DNA from: Dipylidium caninum
Taxonomy: Eukaryota; Platyhelminthes; Cestoda; Cyclophyllidea; Dipylidiidae
Reading direction: 5' to 3'
Length of the DNA: 64,000 nt
NCBI GenBank assembly: GCA_017562135.1
Contig: QEYB01000713.1
Location: forward strand, 62,001 to 126,000
Shown one piece after another: positions 51,001 through 63,451 of the stretch. The notes under the pieces were generated by a model. The model saw nothing but the letters and a program-made list of their open reading frames with translations. It had not been told where the DNA came from and did no database searches. Position 1 is the stretch's first letter. Each line of letters begins with the position of its first letter. A program made the position numbers and the translations under genes.

Positions 51001-54000
51001 CAACGTGGAAAAGAGGATTTTGAAGTGGGATCCGAGACGCAGCTGGGACTTTGTCGATCTACACCGAACGCAGAGTCATGAGGTCTTCTTTCGTGTTCCC
51101 CTCCCCGTCGACGATTTCTACTTCGGTCCCGACTTGCCAACGCCTAATATTCGTATCAACGCAGGCGTATGCTCCACCGAATCCGGTGAGTCTTACTTCT
51201 TTGACTACTTTCACCTCGACGATGCGCTGACTGCAGTTATGTCGGTCTCTCATTTTAGACCTTGTCGGTTTCGTTATCTTTGCCCTCCCCTGGGATCATC
51301 AGGTATATCCTTTCCACTTCAAGTAGGTAATTTTGTTGACAAAATTCTCTACTTCGAAGACCACAAGTAGTCATGGTTTTTCATCCCCCTCCCCCCCCCC
51401 CGCCCCTCCACGCAGTCCGATGGAGCCGGCTACCTTCGAGCTACAAACCATCAGCCCACCGCCACGACACTGCGCCAATTTGAGTTCTCCGTTTGTGGAC
51501 ATAATCCTCGATCCCCGCTGCGACAACACGGAAGTCCACTTCTCACACTCCTACTCCCGGCTGTTGGTGCAGGTAGGTGGAAGAGCAACTTCTCCTCCAA
51601 CAAAATCTCACACCCACACACTGCGTTCAGAATCGACTTTCCCTACTGGCATACAGTCTTTGCAACTGTTCGAGTTGAGCTGCATGTTTGGCCTGCACCC
51701 GTCTGCTGTAGTCCATGCGACTACACAGGTACTCGTCCACTCCGGTGCGGGCAAATTTGCAGAAGTTTTCGGCGCCACCGCATCTCTCCACTACGCGTTG
51801 CATCCACTTTCTCGGTGGTTGGTCTGAAACACGCCAAGTTGCCTTGTTGAGCGAGGTAATTTAGCGTGTCTTAAGGATAGTATTGCGACCCCGTACACCC
51901 GTTTTCTCGCCCCTACCGAATGGAGGCGCATGTGGAAAATGGTCTAAAATTATAGTGGCGGGTGACACACACGCACTTCCTGGTGATTTGATTAGCACGC
52001 GTAAACGGAGAAGGGTAAAACCATGGCATATCGGCACCGGTGACAATCGTTCTCCACTCACTACCTTCCTAACACGTGACCACGAAGGAGGCGCACAATT
52101 TATCACTAATTGTGTGGAATCTCCTGCCAATCGGTAGCCCCTGCCTGCACCCATTCACCAGTACCTGTCAACAGTCGTTTAATGGCACCTTGCAACCGCC
52201 TACTGTGGCGCGTAGTCAGGCTTCTCAACGCTATTTCCAAGCCCTCATTTCGATAGCCCCGCGTACTGACCTCAGACAATAGGCACTGGAGCATGAGATT
52301 CTCCTTTACCACAAGTGCGGTAACGGAGAAAAGTTCACTGGCCAGCAGAATGCGGTGGCAGCGGATCTATTCAAAGGCGTTAAATACGTGAGGAGAAGCG
52401 TCGAATCGCTAACCGCCTCTTTATCTGCTGGAATTGGGTCCATTTGGCTAGCCGGTGGTCACTGGGTTCATCTTTTTTACTCTTCCAAACTGACAACAAC
52501 TCGCGCTTAGTCCACCGAATTGGTAGCCTTTTGGCTTTAAAAGCCTTGTACTCAGATAGGTGCCAACTCACGATAACGACAACTGCTTTAACTTGAAATG
52601 TTGCAGTTTGCTTGCATTCGTGTGATAATATTTTGATCATTTTTTTCTCACTTACCTGACGTCTTGTAAAGAGACGCCTTTTGCAGCATCTTCTCAAAGA
52701 AGCGGTCCTCCTCTTCGTCTCTACTCCTCCTGCTCTCCTTGAGAATCTTTTTGGCTAGTTGATCTGGATCACCACTTCTCGTCATTGCCTGTTTGAATGT
52801 GTGCCACGCTGGCCGTTGTCAGTGCCAGTTTTGCAATGGTGCTGTGTGTGAAAGCGTTGCTATGGCCACCACTCTTTTCACCCCCCCCCCACTTCCTCGT
52901 CTTTCATTACCGCTGGGTTTGACTTTGCCCCCGCCATCAGCTTGGGAGGCACCTTTCCCATTGCATATTCTTCAATAAAGTAGTGCTTTCATGTCCTTGC
53001 TTTATCTCCTTTCCATATCTCCCTGTTGTTTATGTATCGAACGTTTATGACGCGGATGTCCACTCTGCAGCGAACACCCTACAATAAACTTGTTCTGCCT
53101 GAGGGGTGCTCCTGGTGCGGAAAAGGAAGAAATAAAATTAGACAGGGTTATGAGATAGACGTCGACTTAAATTGTGAAATTGTTGAGGTTTCTTTGCCTT
53201 CTGATATTCATTGGTTAGCCTGCGGCCTTCACTTCACCCACTTGTTCATTCTTTCTTTTATCGCAGATCTTTCGGATGCACTTCTTCTACTCCATGCCGT
53301 TGATCTCGGGCCACATCCTCTTCTCCATTTTCCTCCTCCTCGCCTCCCACACTCTGCATTTTCAAGCCTGGGTTCTCAAAGAGGAAGGCACCGACTTTAA
53401 GTCCTTCAATCCTCTACCTTCCTCCAATGGTGGACCCGCTTACATCTCGTCTGGTAATTGTCACATTCTTCGCTATTTACCTAATGGACACCCTCGCATA
53501 TTCCTCTTACGGCACGTGCAATACAGAGGAATCCACTCACTCGAGTGCACTGATGGCCTTTCTCCGTCCGCAAGCAAGTGGCACCATCCCGTCTTTCGTC
53601 TTGAAACCATGTACTGTCGGCAAAAACGGTTTCGTCCGAGTCAGCATTTAGATTTGACTAAATCCGCTATAACAGTTGCGAACGGTTTCACTGAAGCATC
53701 CGATCCGTTCCGCAAAACTCTCTCAGTGCGATGTACACTACGCACGTTTGCCTAAAATAGCCACCTTCTTGGTAATCTTCAAATATTCCGCCACCTAACT
53801 GTCGACCCACCAACACGTGCACTATTAAAACCCTCGAGTTTACACTTGGTGAAATTGGAATTGCATCAGGAGGCGAATGTGAATAACATGAATGAAGTCG
53901 TATGAAACCAGCGGACCGCCACACTCTGCCGTTTTGTGTCAACATCAACATCTCTTAAAACATCGTGCTTTCATTTTCCAGCCGATGGGACATGGCGAAC

Positions 54001-56851
54001 ATTTTGGTCGACTGAATTGAAGGCTACAAAACAACTCCTCGGTGTCATTGGCATCCACTGTCTCGTAGCCCTGCTCCCCACCGTTCTTCACTCTCTTTGG
54101 CTCTTGTAAGTCTGTGCTTTTTCCTCTTACCCTCGGGGGGTGTAGTGGGCGTTCTCTCTCTCTCTCGTCACTCTCCTGGGAGTATTGTGCGTATTTCTAT
54201 CCGGCTAAGACTAGCGGGTGGTGTTCGCCTGGTGGCCATTTCCACTCTGTGTCGGTGGCCAACCCGGCCGGACACGTCAGCTCCTCTCCCGCCCTCGGAC
54301 GCCCCTTTCAACTGTCCTTTTTGGTCCATCTTAGCCGACCGTTAAGAGGGATTATGCAATCTACCTGTGAGGAGTAGACATGAGACTCACCCTTGCGCAA
54401 TTTGATGTCTCACAAGTTCCATCTACTGTGCCGAGCCTCGCTCTCGAGACGTTGCACTGCCTCTCATCGCCTTACTGGCAGTATTTTCATCCCCTAGCCA
54501 TGCGAAGAGGGCTCTACATCAGCTATTCCTATTACTTCTCTTTATTCTGTTTCACAAATAGCCCCATTCAACGACTAGTCTGGGTTATTCTCTGAATAAT
54601 CTTTCTAACTTAATCAGAAGGACGATTTGTCCTCTAATGTTATTTTTTTGATAGTGTTTGTGATTCTTTGTGGTGGATTCGGTTACTCCTTACTTCCTTC
54701 CGACATGAGTGGGAAAGCCGTGGTGTCTTTGGAACTTGGCAGTCTCGTCCTTCTAGCATCCACCCCGCTTCACCGATGTCCTTCTGCCTCCTGCATCTCC
54801 TCTACGCCCTCATTGTTCCCCTGGGTATTCACTGTCTCGCTGACTGCCATACACTCCCCAATCTCCTCTTCCGTGCTTTCACCTGGCTCACCAAGTCAGT
54901 CTCGACAGACGCTTCCTCATTAGTGCCTCCTGCCACTTCAACTGTCATAACCACGTCGTTTTGTCCACAGATCGGCCAGATCGAGGGGACAGAGAGTGTG
55001 GCTTAAGGACCAGGAGTATCCCATCTTCTTTTACGTCCTGCTAATCTGCAGCTTCACCAGTTTCCTCCTCCACGACGGTGCCGCCTTCATTGTGCTTGCT
55101 CTCGCTCCGCTGATGAAGGCAAGGGTACATTTCCCCCCTCCTGAACTCCGTCACTCGAATGGTGTTTGACGATCTCCCTCCTCCCCTTCAGTGGACCGCC
55201 CCAGCAACCGGCAGGAAGACGTGGGACGAGGACAGCGTGGCGGTCAAGTCGATGGACGAGCGATCCCAAGTCCGTGTGGCGCTATACCTGCGTTTCTTCA
55301 TTCTACTCGCCTTCTGCAGCTTCCTCTGCATTGAACAGTGGGTGACGTACGCCTTCCGCGTTAAAATCTTCCTGGCTGGGTGAGTCTTTCCAGTCCACTG
55401 CTTACCTACCACCTCTAGTTGTTTGCTTGCTTGCTTTTTTCGGGGGAAGCGGACATCTAGATTCCCCTAAGACCCTCTTTTCCTACCTCTCTCTCCCTCT
55501 CCCTCTGTCAGTTCATGTGTTGACAAGAAATGTCTCGTGTTAACTTCTCGGAGCGTTTATGCCAGAGTAGCATCGATGATAACTTGAACTTGTCGCGAGC
55601 TCATCCCGCCCTTCCCGGATTTACGTTAATAGACTTAAACCACCCTTCAGATGACATCTTAAACTCGCAATTGCCTCAGGGAAGATATCGTTTTTACACG
55701 CGATTCTGTATTTTGGCCTCACCTCTTCTCCGACATCAACTAACCCCGCATTTTTCCGATTCGATGTACCCACCGAACCCGGTTGGGTCGCTCTCCGAGG
55801 GGGTAGCCTCGCGAGGTGTCGGTTTACTCTTCCCCACCTCAGGGCTTTACACCCGACCTCGACTGCGCGGACGACGACACGTCCATGCCTTCGATACACC
55901 ACGAAAGGCTGCAATGGCGCTAACTAAGATTTATAGCTGTCTTCCAGACATCATCGTATCAAATTGCCATGGTAGCGTAGTCTCTGGTTTCAACACGCAC
56001 GTGGAATGGTCATGGCAACTGGCACACACATCCGTGATGATCAAACGGAGGAAGAAGTTGGTGGGCGAGTTAACGTAGAGGTGGGAACCTCCTTACTAAA
56101 CGCCAAGTTAAGGCGGTTGCGGCCTTCCGCCGAATTGTGGGCCGCACTTTCCCCTTAAGAAGTGGGGGGACACCACTCCACGCCTATTTGAGGAGCATCG
56201 AAAGTGCGTAGCATCGTCTTCTTCCTCCTGGACTCTGGACTACTCTGTTTTCCCTGCCTAAGCGGTTTTCGACGCACCCTTTCTCTCTGCCTACCCTCCC
56301 GGGACCGGAGTGACTTTCGGACAATTGCACTTTGAAGCAACGGTGGGGAATCATCGTCGTAGCACGGCATAGGCCGGCAATCTCTGGTGCAAATGATTTT
56401 AATGCCTAGAACATGACGTTTCAAAGCGAGTAGACATAATTTGTTGTTGAAACACTCCAAAATCTGCCTCTTCTCTCGCAGTTACGGCGTCGATTGGGTG
56501 CGTGTTTTCCAGCCGAGCATCTTTCAGCTCATCTTTCTCCTTCTCCTCTTGGCCATCTTATTGCTCTTCCGCTCACCGTCCTCGCCAGCAGTATTCACCG
56601 AAAATCGACGTGTAAGACGTCTCCTCCCGCCAATTCTGGTGCTGGTGTTGCTCGCCTCTGCCTTGTTCGGCTGCGTAGCCTGTCTGGGTGGCTATCTGCA
56701 CGCGGCGGACACCCTGCAGACCTGTCTCCTTGTCACCGTGACGACAGCATTCTTTCTCTCTCTCTGGACATTCCTCGCTTTGTCGCCTTCGCTGGTCGCT
56801 ACGACGCTCCCGGGGGGACGTGGCCGATCGCGCCTTTTGATTGCGCTGTAA
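42077..56851 (+). CDS. PGAP1: GPI inositol-deacylase
   Basis: ER membrane lipase that removes the inositol acyl chain from GPI-anchored proteins. The N-terminus MVFRLLLFGCIVLGGVILLY is a membrane anchor followed by NKCLMTYMYDEIY, matching the family start. Clear exons: 42077-42196, 42227-42294, 42329-42361, 42396-42535, 42568-42610, 42649-42731, 42816-42912, 42974-43128, 43175-43284, 44075-44141, 44649-44825, 47497-47574, 47660-47712, 49191-49374, 50975-51185, 51259-51302, 53267-53453, 53982-54105, an exon ending 54894, 54971-55124, 55192-55379 and 56482-56851 (TAA). The lipase motif VGHSMGG has its Ser codon at 42726. WLSCDHLCILWCKQL matches the family TDHLxIVWCKQL. The 3' exons encode several membrane helices, as in PGAP1. 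A one-base frame conflict exists at 42410-42414, and exons near 51416-51800 and 54106-54750 are unresolved. Confidence 0.87.
42197..42648 (+). other. Cluster of five mini-introns (30, 34, 34, 32, 38 nt) in PGAP1
   Basis: Introns 42197-42226, 42295-42328, 42362-42395, 42536-42567 and 42611-42648 all start with GT and end with AG, and separate short exons of 33-140 nt. Apart from the single-base conflict in exon 42396-42535, phases join and reproduce the PGAP1 N-terminal order. The next introns are 84, 61 and 46 nt, and only then do introns reach 0.5-2.7 kb. Confidence 0.8.
43285..44074 (+). other. PGAP1 intron with a small hairpin
   Basis: A 790-nt intron splitting the conserved DHLCILW|CKQL motif in phase 2. 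It contains the inverted repeat GTCATTCC (43411-43418) and GGAATGAC (43429-43436) around a 10-nt loop. ORFs inside it have no motif. Confidence 0.6.
44826..47496 (+). other. Long PGAP1 intron
   Basis: 2.7 kb between the exon ending VNGVYTPSH and the exon reading SYVKIGVLKGQAGERILL. Both flanks are phase 0. Many short ORFs but no recognisable exon. It holds a perfect 12-bp hairpin at 46029-46060, listed separately, and an imperfect hairpin at about 44877-44906. Confidence 0.5.
46029..46060. repeat. Perfect inverted repeat carrying CACGTG in each arm
   Basis: AGACACGTGAGA at 46029-46040, an 8-nt spacer, then TCTCACGTGTCT at 46049-46060. The arms are exact reverse complements, giving a 12-bp stem. 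Each arm contains the palindrome CACGTG, an E-box for bHLH-type factors. It lies in the large PGAP1 intron. It could be an RNA hairpin or a paired binding site; no function can be assigned. Confidence 0.7.
49375..50974 (+). other. PGAP1 intron region, nothing certain
   Basis: 1.6 kb between the exon ending VVVVVHLTHQTA and the exon beginning GSLLFELMTNVE, both flanks phase 0. A (CT)n tract lies at about 50789-50804. The vertebrate protein has a short segment here that I could not place, so a small exon may be hidden. Confidence 0.4.
51391..51401 (+). repeat. 11-nt poly-C run upstream of a PGAP1 exon
   Basis: Uninterrupted C-run in a pyrimidine-rich stretch just before an AG acceptor at 51414-51415. 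Similar C-runs of 10-11 nt occur at 52881-52890, about 56950-56959 and 59658-59668. Confidence 0.7.
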
Positions 56852-57132
56852 CTAGTAACGCGCCACCTCAAAGCGAAGGCGTGTTTCGTTTTTCTGCCGT
56901 TTGTATTTACATTTGCCATGTTTTTTTATTTCCCTGAAATTGTCACACCTCCCCCCCCCGGCCCCCATATTTCCGTCTCCATCGGAGGTGTTTACTCGCA
57001 TCCCACGAGTATACTTTTATTGGTTTTATGTCGGCTTCCTCCAACTCTCCGAGTTCGACGGAAAGTGTCGGCTGGTGTTAAACGTAACCAGGCATTTCAA
57101 GACCTTCAGACGCCCTGACAGGAAGTTGAAGG

Positions 57133-57138
57133 AATAAA
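57133..57138 (+). terminator. Candidate polyadenylation signal of PGAP1
   Basis: AATAAA 282 nt after the PGAP1 stop codon, the first canonical hexamer downstream on the plus strand. No transcript evidence is available. Confidence 0.45.
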
Positions 57139-58341
57139 TGCCAGAGGGGGGATGGGCGAATGACAGGTGTCCTGATATAACACATGAAGCGAAGCAGGAC
57201 GATTTCCTAATCCACCTTCGTGGAAGACAGCAACTGGCCGAACTGAAAGGCGTACACAAACACTCCCCCACGCTGATGGCTTCGGCCCTAAGCCTCCTCT
57301 CTGCGTTCCCCGTGTCCCTCCATGAGAAACAGGGAATGGAGAGAGCGTGGGGATTTCCCGACCTCCCCTACGGAAGCCCTTACGCGAAAATAAGAACTCG
57401 ATGGGTCGTGGATGACTGAGAGGAGGTCTTCGTCGTGGTACTGAACACCACAATTCCACTGAATTCCACTTTTAGTCCCCCCACACGTGACACGACTTCT
57501 GCAATAAGGCCTTAATCTCCGTCCTTGTCTAGAGGCCCCCGAGCTCTCGATTTTCTTCTGTCTTCTTGACTAAATTGCCTCCCCCCCGCGTTAATTTTTT
57601 TTCTCGCTTTCTCACCACTCCTCGCCGATTGCTCCAAATATTCACAATTAAAAAGTCAAGTGAGGCAAAAGAGGGAGCCCTTGGACCCCGAATTCCACCA
57701 TGTCGGCGGTTTTATCCTCTGTCTTGAGATAATCTCATCAACACGTGCTGTCAGCCTCTTATAACTTCAACTAGTTTGGTGTTTGGGACTACTTTTACTT
57801 GTCGGCCTTCATTTGAAAGTACTTCACATGCTAACCGGCGTGCGGCGACTAATGCCCAAGTCTGATTTGAGTACTTGAGAGGGGCGAAGAGGGAATTTTA
57901 TGGCCTCTTTTTACAGTCCTCTCCGAGTAGAGGCATCAGTCGCGTCGTCATATGACTTGTGTCTCCCGAAAAAGTGGACTCCGTAGGAGTCCCAACGCAA
58001 CACTTTCAAGTGGGCGACAATTTTGCTTATTTCAAGTTCGTTTTAGCTGCGTCTGAGGTCTCCCAAATACGGGACGACGCCAACAGTCGTCAGCCCAGCA
58101 ACATTCAACGGAAGAAATTGAGATTCATTGCTAGCCAAAAGGAGATTCGGGCCAACTCTCCGGACCAAGTGGCCCAGAGTGTAATCTGAGAACCCACAAA
58201 TTCCACCTGCTGTTGGCGAAATGAAAAATGCCGCTGCAAGCTACATTTACCTCAAGACTGACGAAGCTTCAGGATTGAAAATCGGCTTGAAGAAAACTTC
58301 TCCTCTATGGTCACTCGTGAAAACTACAAGGCTTTGAAGTC

Positions 58342-58364
58342 TGTGTGTGTGTGTGTGTGTGTGT
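58342..58364. repeat. (TG)n microsatellite
   Basis: About eleven uninterrupted TG units in the convergent intergenic gap between PGAP1 and TRPM. Confidence 0.9.
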
Positions 58365-58751
58365 CTACTCCAGAGAAGGATGGGAGAGTTGGGAACAGAA
58401 CCGCGCTCCAATACTTCCCCCTAAACTCAGTGGTGTGTTTTTAGGGAAATGTATCATCCTGCTAGGTTATACGCCCAAAACCGCGGTGTGTCACTCTCCC
58501 TCTCAAACAAGTCGAAGACTTGGTGCAATTGTGATCTTTGGCATTAGAAAAAGGTCTATCTGACACTCTTTGTGGGCATATAAACACACAAGCACACTTA
58601 TGGAGGTTAGGTGAGAGATCGCGGGGAGGTAGTGGTGACCGACTCGAAGGACTCTGTCGGTGGGGATCAGTGCTATCGACGCGGATGTCACAGCAGAAAA
58701 AGGGGCACCTTCCCCTCCCGCCTGCCGAGGTGGTTGACTTCTGCGCCTCCA

Positions 58752-61700
58752 TCACGTCGGCGATTGAGTCCGAAAGAGGTCGGTAGGCGATCGGGAGGTG
58801 GGGGGAGGGATGTAGTCAAGATCAAGGTCGGGATCCACAACTTCGTCCAGTGCCGAGGCTCCACTGGTCGCCGCTCCTAATGCTGTCACAGCGGCATTCC
58901 ACACGTCGTCAGAAGCGGCGACCCCCTCAATTGTCGCCACCGAGGATTGCAAACCACCGGCCATATCGGCAACACCCATAATCGGAATATCGCCGGCTTC
59001 AACAACAGAGGCAGCGGAAATCTCATGAAGCTGTGGAACTAAATCATCTTCCATAGCCACGGAGAGTTGACGAAGGCGTCGAAGCATAACTCCGCCAAGT
59101 TCCGTCCATTCAGCTTCTTCGGCAAGGTGGAGTGGGTCTTTCGGTACAATCTCCGCTTCCATGTACCTATCATTGGCTTCGCCAGCCGCCTCTTTGTCAC
59201 TGCCTGTTTGGTCGGGTAAATTCAAGGAGGATGCGAGGGAATCACTGAGGCCGCAATTGTAGGGGGAGTTGGTGAGGGAGGAACGACGAGCGCTGGAACG
59301 ACCGTATGGCAGGGCGCCTATGACTTGATCCAGTAGACCATTTTCTCCACCGTTTGCCATAGTTGGATCATCGACGAAACAGTCCACGGGCACATTGGCG
59401 AAAGAAGCTGAAATCGGGAAGAGAAGGTCCATAAAGACGCCGAATCTGCCTCACCCAAGCAAACAACGACGCCATTTTAACAGTCCTGAGAACAAAAAAT
59501 AATTGCAAAGGACTTCAAACTCTATCACAGAAGACTTCAAACAAGCAGTGGACACGGATTAGGCGGCACTGCACTTATTACAGTCTACTTGTGGAGAGTA
59601 ACACCGATTCACATAAAAATTCTGGGTGTTGTACTTCGAAAAAATTATCCAGAATATCCCCCCCCCCCGCCGTTCTCGGGTGGGAGCAAGAATAAAATAC
59701 TCTGCGGCTGTCAAAACCGCCGCCCTCCGAAGATCCCCTAAGAACGCCTCGGGAGGCAAAATTTGAGCAAAAAAAGTAGGAGGAAGAACAAGAGAAGATC
59801 GTTTAGACAAATCGGCATCGAAGGGGACGTACTTCCTGGCTGGCCACAAGCCAAATCACTGAGGAGGGCCTCCGAATGGTTGTGTCGAGGGTGACAAAGA
59901 TTGCGATGAGGGTATGGATGCGGTTTTTGCAAACGGTGGTTAGAGAAATGTCGTCCATGGCCAGTTTGTATCTCCGTGCCCCTCGTCACTGGTGTCGGCC
60001 GCTCGGGCGATGAGGGGGGCGACGTTGGAGCGGCGAGCGGTGGCGGTGGTGTGACGGAGCTCTGCCGTGGGCGCCCTACCCCGACACCCGACATAGAGCC
60101 CACCGGTGGGAAGGCAAATCGCGTGCCTCTGCGACGATGCGTCTGTTTCATCGAACTCTCCCCCGGATGCGAGAACAAATGCGAGGTATTCAGGTCCAAA
60201 CGCGATCCCATAGGACTAGTGGCCGGGCTGTCGGTTTGTAGGAGGTGCGAAATATCGATGTCGTCCAAAATGGTTGTGTATTCCCGATGGGCCGCCTGAT
60301 GACCAATGGATGGCAACCTGGCCTTTCGGTTTTGGTGATGGAGTGAAAAAGAATGACGCCTTCGCAATCTACACAAAAAGGGAGATGGGAACAGTATAGT
60401 GATGTAGGAGAAGGAAGAGCTTTTGTGGATAGAGAAATGCCAAATTGGACGGACAGTAGACGGGGCAATTTGCCAAAAAAATCATAAAACGAGGGGATTA
60501 GGGGGAGCTCCTCGAAGAACCCAAAACAAGTCCCTGTCCTGTCCACTCACCCGTCAGGCCTACGAGACGTGTGGAGGGGCGCTTGAGCAGACAGACTGGG
60601 GGTCGGGGAAAGGGAGGGGGCGTGGATGTGATGTTGACGTTGGCGCTGATGCAGGGCAAAGGGGCTAATTTCCCTTTCCTGTAATTGGTGTCTTAAGTGC
60701 AGTTGCTTCTGCAACTGCTGCTCTTGCTGACGCTGACAACGTAACTCCACTACGCGTTGAGCGAGAAGGCGAAGCCAGTCGTGGACATTCTCCCCTGTGA
60801 ACGAGGCAGTGTTGTTCGTGCTCTTCGTCTCCGTCTCTGTCTCGTTTTTCCCTTCCTCACTGTTGCCCTCGTCGTTGTCGTCCAAACCCAGAGCACGGCG
60901 TCTCTGCTGTCGGACCACCTGTCCGAAGGGAGGAGAAAACACTCCATCATGTTCTAGTCTAGGGAGGGGGGACATCGTAGCAATGATTGCTCGAGGGGAC
61001 CGATGGATGTCTTTAGATCCAAGCTATTCGATAGTGCCTTATTCTACTGATTGTTTTTAAATTCTCCTCATTCCCTCTGATCAGAAGGTGCGGAAATTAA
61101 TCGAGCCGCCATCTAGTTGATGAGGGAATTGGTAAGTCGCTGTCAATGGGGAAACTGGGGGCGTGTAAACAAAAAAATAAGTTCTAAGCGTAAAGAAGGG
61201 AGAAAACGTACTTCATGTCTCAAGCGTTGCGATCGTCGCACTCTTCTTGCAGCTTTGTTATTCGGACCGCTCTTGGAGCCCTCCGTCAACAAGGCATCTG
61301 CAGTAGCGGCGGAGACTGTTGTGGAGACAGCCTTGGCGTCTGTCCTCTCCACGGCTTCCTCGTCATCGCCCTCCTCCTCGGTGTGGGAGGAGAGATTGGT
61401 GGCAAAGACGTGTCGAGTTGGTAATTGCTGCTGCTGTTGTTGTTGCCTCCGATGCTGGCAACGACGACGGTGGGAGTGCGAGCGGAGGGACGAGACAGGA
61501 AGGCTGGTGTTGTTGCCTCGACACAGCTGATTTCGTGGCGCGGTCTCATTGCCCGTGTCGGAACCGTCATCCGTGACTTAAAAAAATTGGGAATGGAAAA
61601 GGGAGATGAAGAAAGGACGAAGACGGATATTTAAAAATTGACAACTGTGCGCTCCTTCTAGCCTCTCCGGAGTCTAATGCTACCCTCCACGCAACCGTTT

Positions 61701-63451
61701 CCTACACCCTTTCGGTAAAGCGCCTAAAAGGCGACTGAAAAACATTCACGGTTGTTATTCAAGCAAGGTCGGAGCTATGTTAAGATCGGATGGATTCGCA
61801 GTGGTAAAAAGGCACGAGACTAAGTGGGCGAAGTGAGGCTGCCGTTTGAATAGGCGAGGGTAGCTGCTTCCAATCCAGCTACCGCAAAATCTCCCATCCC
61901 CCTTTCCAGCAGACGCGCTTAGTGCATGGGAATTAGTAATTCCAGGTCCCGTTGCCGGTGCTAAGAGACTTGACCGAGCGATTGCGGCTAAAAACATCCC
62001 GTTAATCAAATAGCGCTCAACAGGGCGAAGATTTGGGCCGCTTGTCCGAGTATGAAGGAGCGAAGTTAGCGGTACAAGTTAAGTGAAATTATCCTTAGCT
62101 GCTAATGCGATTCAATAAGGTAAGGCGAATAATTCTAAAGTATGGGTGGCGACATTCCTAGCCACATGTGCACGCGTTGCTGCTGGAGCTCCGCGAGTTA
62201 GGAAACCTCTCCGAGCAACTTCGTGGGGTAATGGGCGATCCTTCACAAGAGGGCAAAAAGGGGGAATGAAGCACATCTAAACACTTCAGATGTGACCGAC
62301 TAAACGGGCAGACCTTCATGGGTGGGAAAGGCATGTGAGGTTACCTGTCCAGCAGAAGGATGAATTCACATTGAAGACTGTCAAAAAATCGCTCCTAGTT
62401 TAATGCTCTCTGTGGGTGAGGAGGGTGAAAGTTAAACTTTCAATTTGCTGGTAGATTAAAGTGGTGGACCGCTACTGTCCGACTATGGAAGAAATCAGTA
62501 ATGTTAAAAGTGAATCGCACGTACTGGACTCTTTTTCAGCAGCGTTCTTCAGAAGCCACATCACACTTCCCATTAGGATGGAATCCCCTTCCTCTTGTCG
62601 ACCCAACTGCAAAAAGTTTCTCCGTGTGTCTGCCAAGGCTGCAGGCGTCGTCATCATTGTTTTCCCATGTTGATAATCGCTGAAATTCGTGATCATCTCC
62701 TCCTGTCCCGCCAACATCTCGTCCTCCAGCGCGTGGAATTCGCTGCGCAGTTGTTGTTGTCGAAGGTGCACCTCGCCCAAACGGTACTGCATGGCGCCAA
62801 TCCTATTCCAGAGAGTGACATTATGAACACTGCACAAATCCTCAACAGTCAAGCGGGGGATGATTTTCTTCACATACAAAAGTAGTTTTGTTTGCTAGCC
62901 GAAAGAGGCCTGTATCGGTCTGCTTCTTCTGGGAATAAGGGTAAAGTGAGGCCCAAGAAAACATTTTGACCAGACGGTTAGAGGGAAACGACCTTAACGT
63001 CATTGTTGAAGTGGAATGGGTGCAATAAGAAGTTTGTGTGTGAACAACATTGATGGGAGAGGAATAAATAAAGGGGGAGGAAGGACAAGATTTGTTCAAT
63101 GAACGTTCTATTCACAATAAAGTGACAAACTACGCTATGACATTAGAATGGGAGACTTGACAATAAAACCAGTTCCGGTGAACCACCACATCTGCCGCAT
63201 ATTTCGCATCAATTTCAACAGATCCCGTCGGTCACGAATGGGAGAACCACTAGCAGTTAGGTGGGATAACATTAATTAAGGCGTCGATCAGTCGCCAGTC
63301 GGTTCCTCGACAACTAACCTGGAACTGATGTTATCTAACTGCAACTCCGACTGTTTGCGCTCATTGCGTTGCTTCTCTCGCCAGTAGTCTTCCACACATT
63401 CCTCCTCAAAGTCGTGCAGCTTCTCCACCTCCTCCGGTTTCAGGAAGAGCT
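58752..63451 (-). CDS. TRPM: TRPM cation channel, C-terminal part, 5' end outside window
   Basis: Melastatin-type TRP channel, identified from the signature after the TRP domain. EEVEKLHDFEEECVEDYWRE matches the family ELKKVHDFEEQCIEEYFRE, followed by a coiled coil (IGAMQYRLGEVHLRQQQLRS). Exons from 5': 63451-63319, 62802-62525, 61576-61212, 60918-60551, 60368-59833 and 59407-58752 (TGA 58752-58754). Phases 1-2-1-0-2-1 agree at every junction, and three donors are GTACGT. The N-domain, the six membrane helices and the pore lie beyond the right edge. About 670 residues follow the coiled coil. They are low-complexity, with a Gln7 tract, Arg/Gln/Glu-rich and Ser/Thr/Pro-rich segments and an acidic end, and I see no alpha-kinase motifs. 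Flatworm TRPM channels include the praziquantel target, but whether this is that paralogue cannot be told from the tail. Confidence 0.85.
61425..61445 (-). repeat. Gln7 codon tract in the TRPM tail
   Basis: Seven consecutive Gln codons (CAA and CAG mixed) inside the exon 61576-61212, next to an Arg-rich run (SHRRRCQHRRQ). The mixed codons argue against a very recent pure-repeat expansion. Confidence 0.8.

Larger units (their letters stand above)
56852..58751. other. Convergent gap between PGAP1 and TRPM 3' ends
   Basis: No gene recognised. It contains the likely PGAP1 3' UTR with AATAAA at 57133-57138, and a (TG)n microsatellite at 58342-58364. Minus-strand sequence below 58752 is the expected TRPM 3' UTR, but no clear polyadenylation signal for TRPM was found. 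Overlapping ORFs at 57106-57459 and 57138-57419 have no motif. Confidence 0.5.

Noticed and set aside
58752..62802. Alpha-kinase domain at the TRPM C-terminus
   Set aside because: The tail is low-complexity, with Gln, Arg, Ser and Pro tracts. No conserved kinase-like motif or globular pattern was seen.
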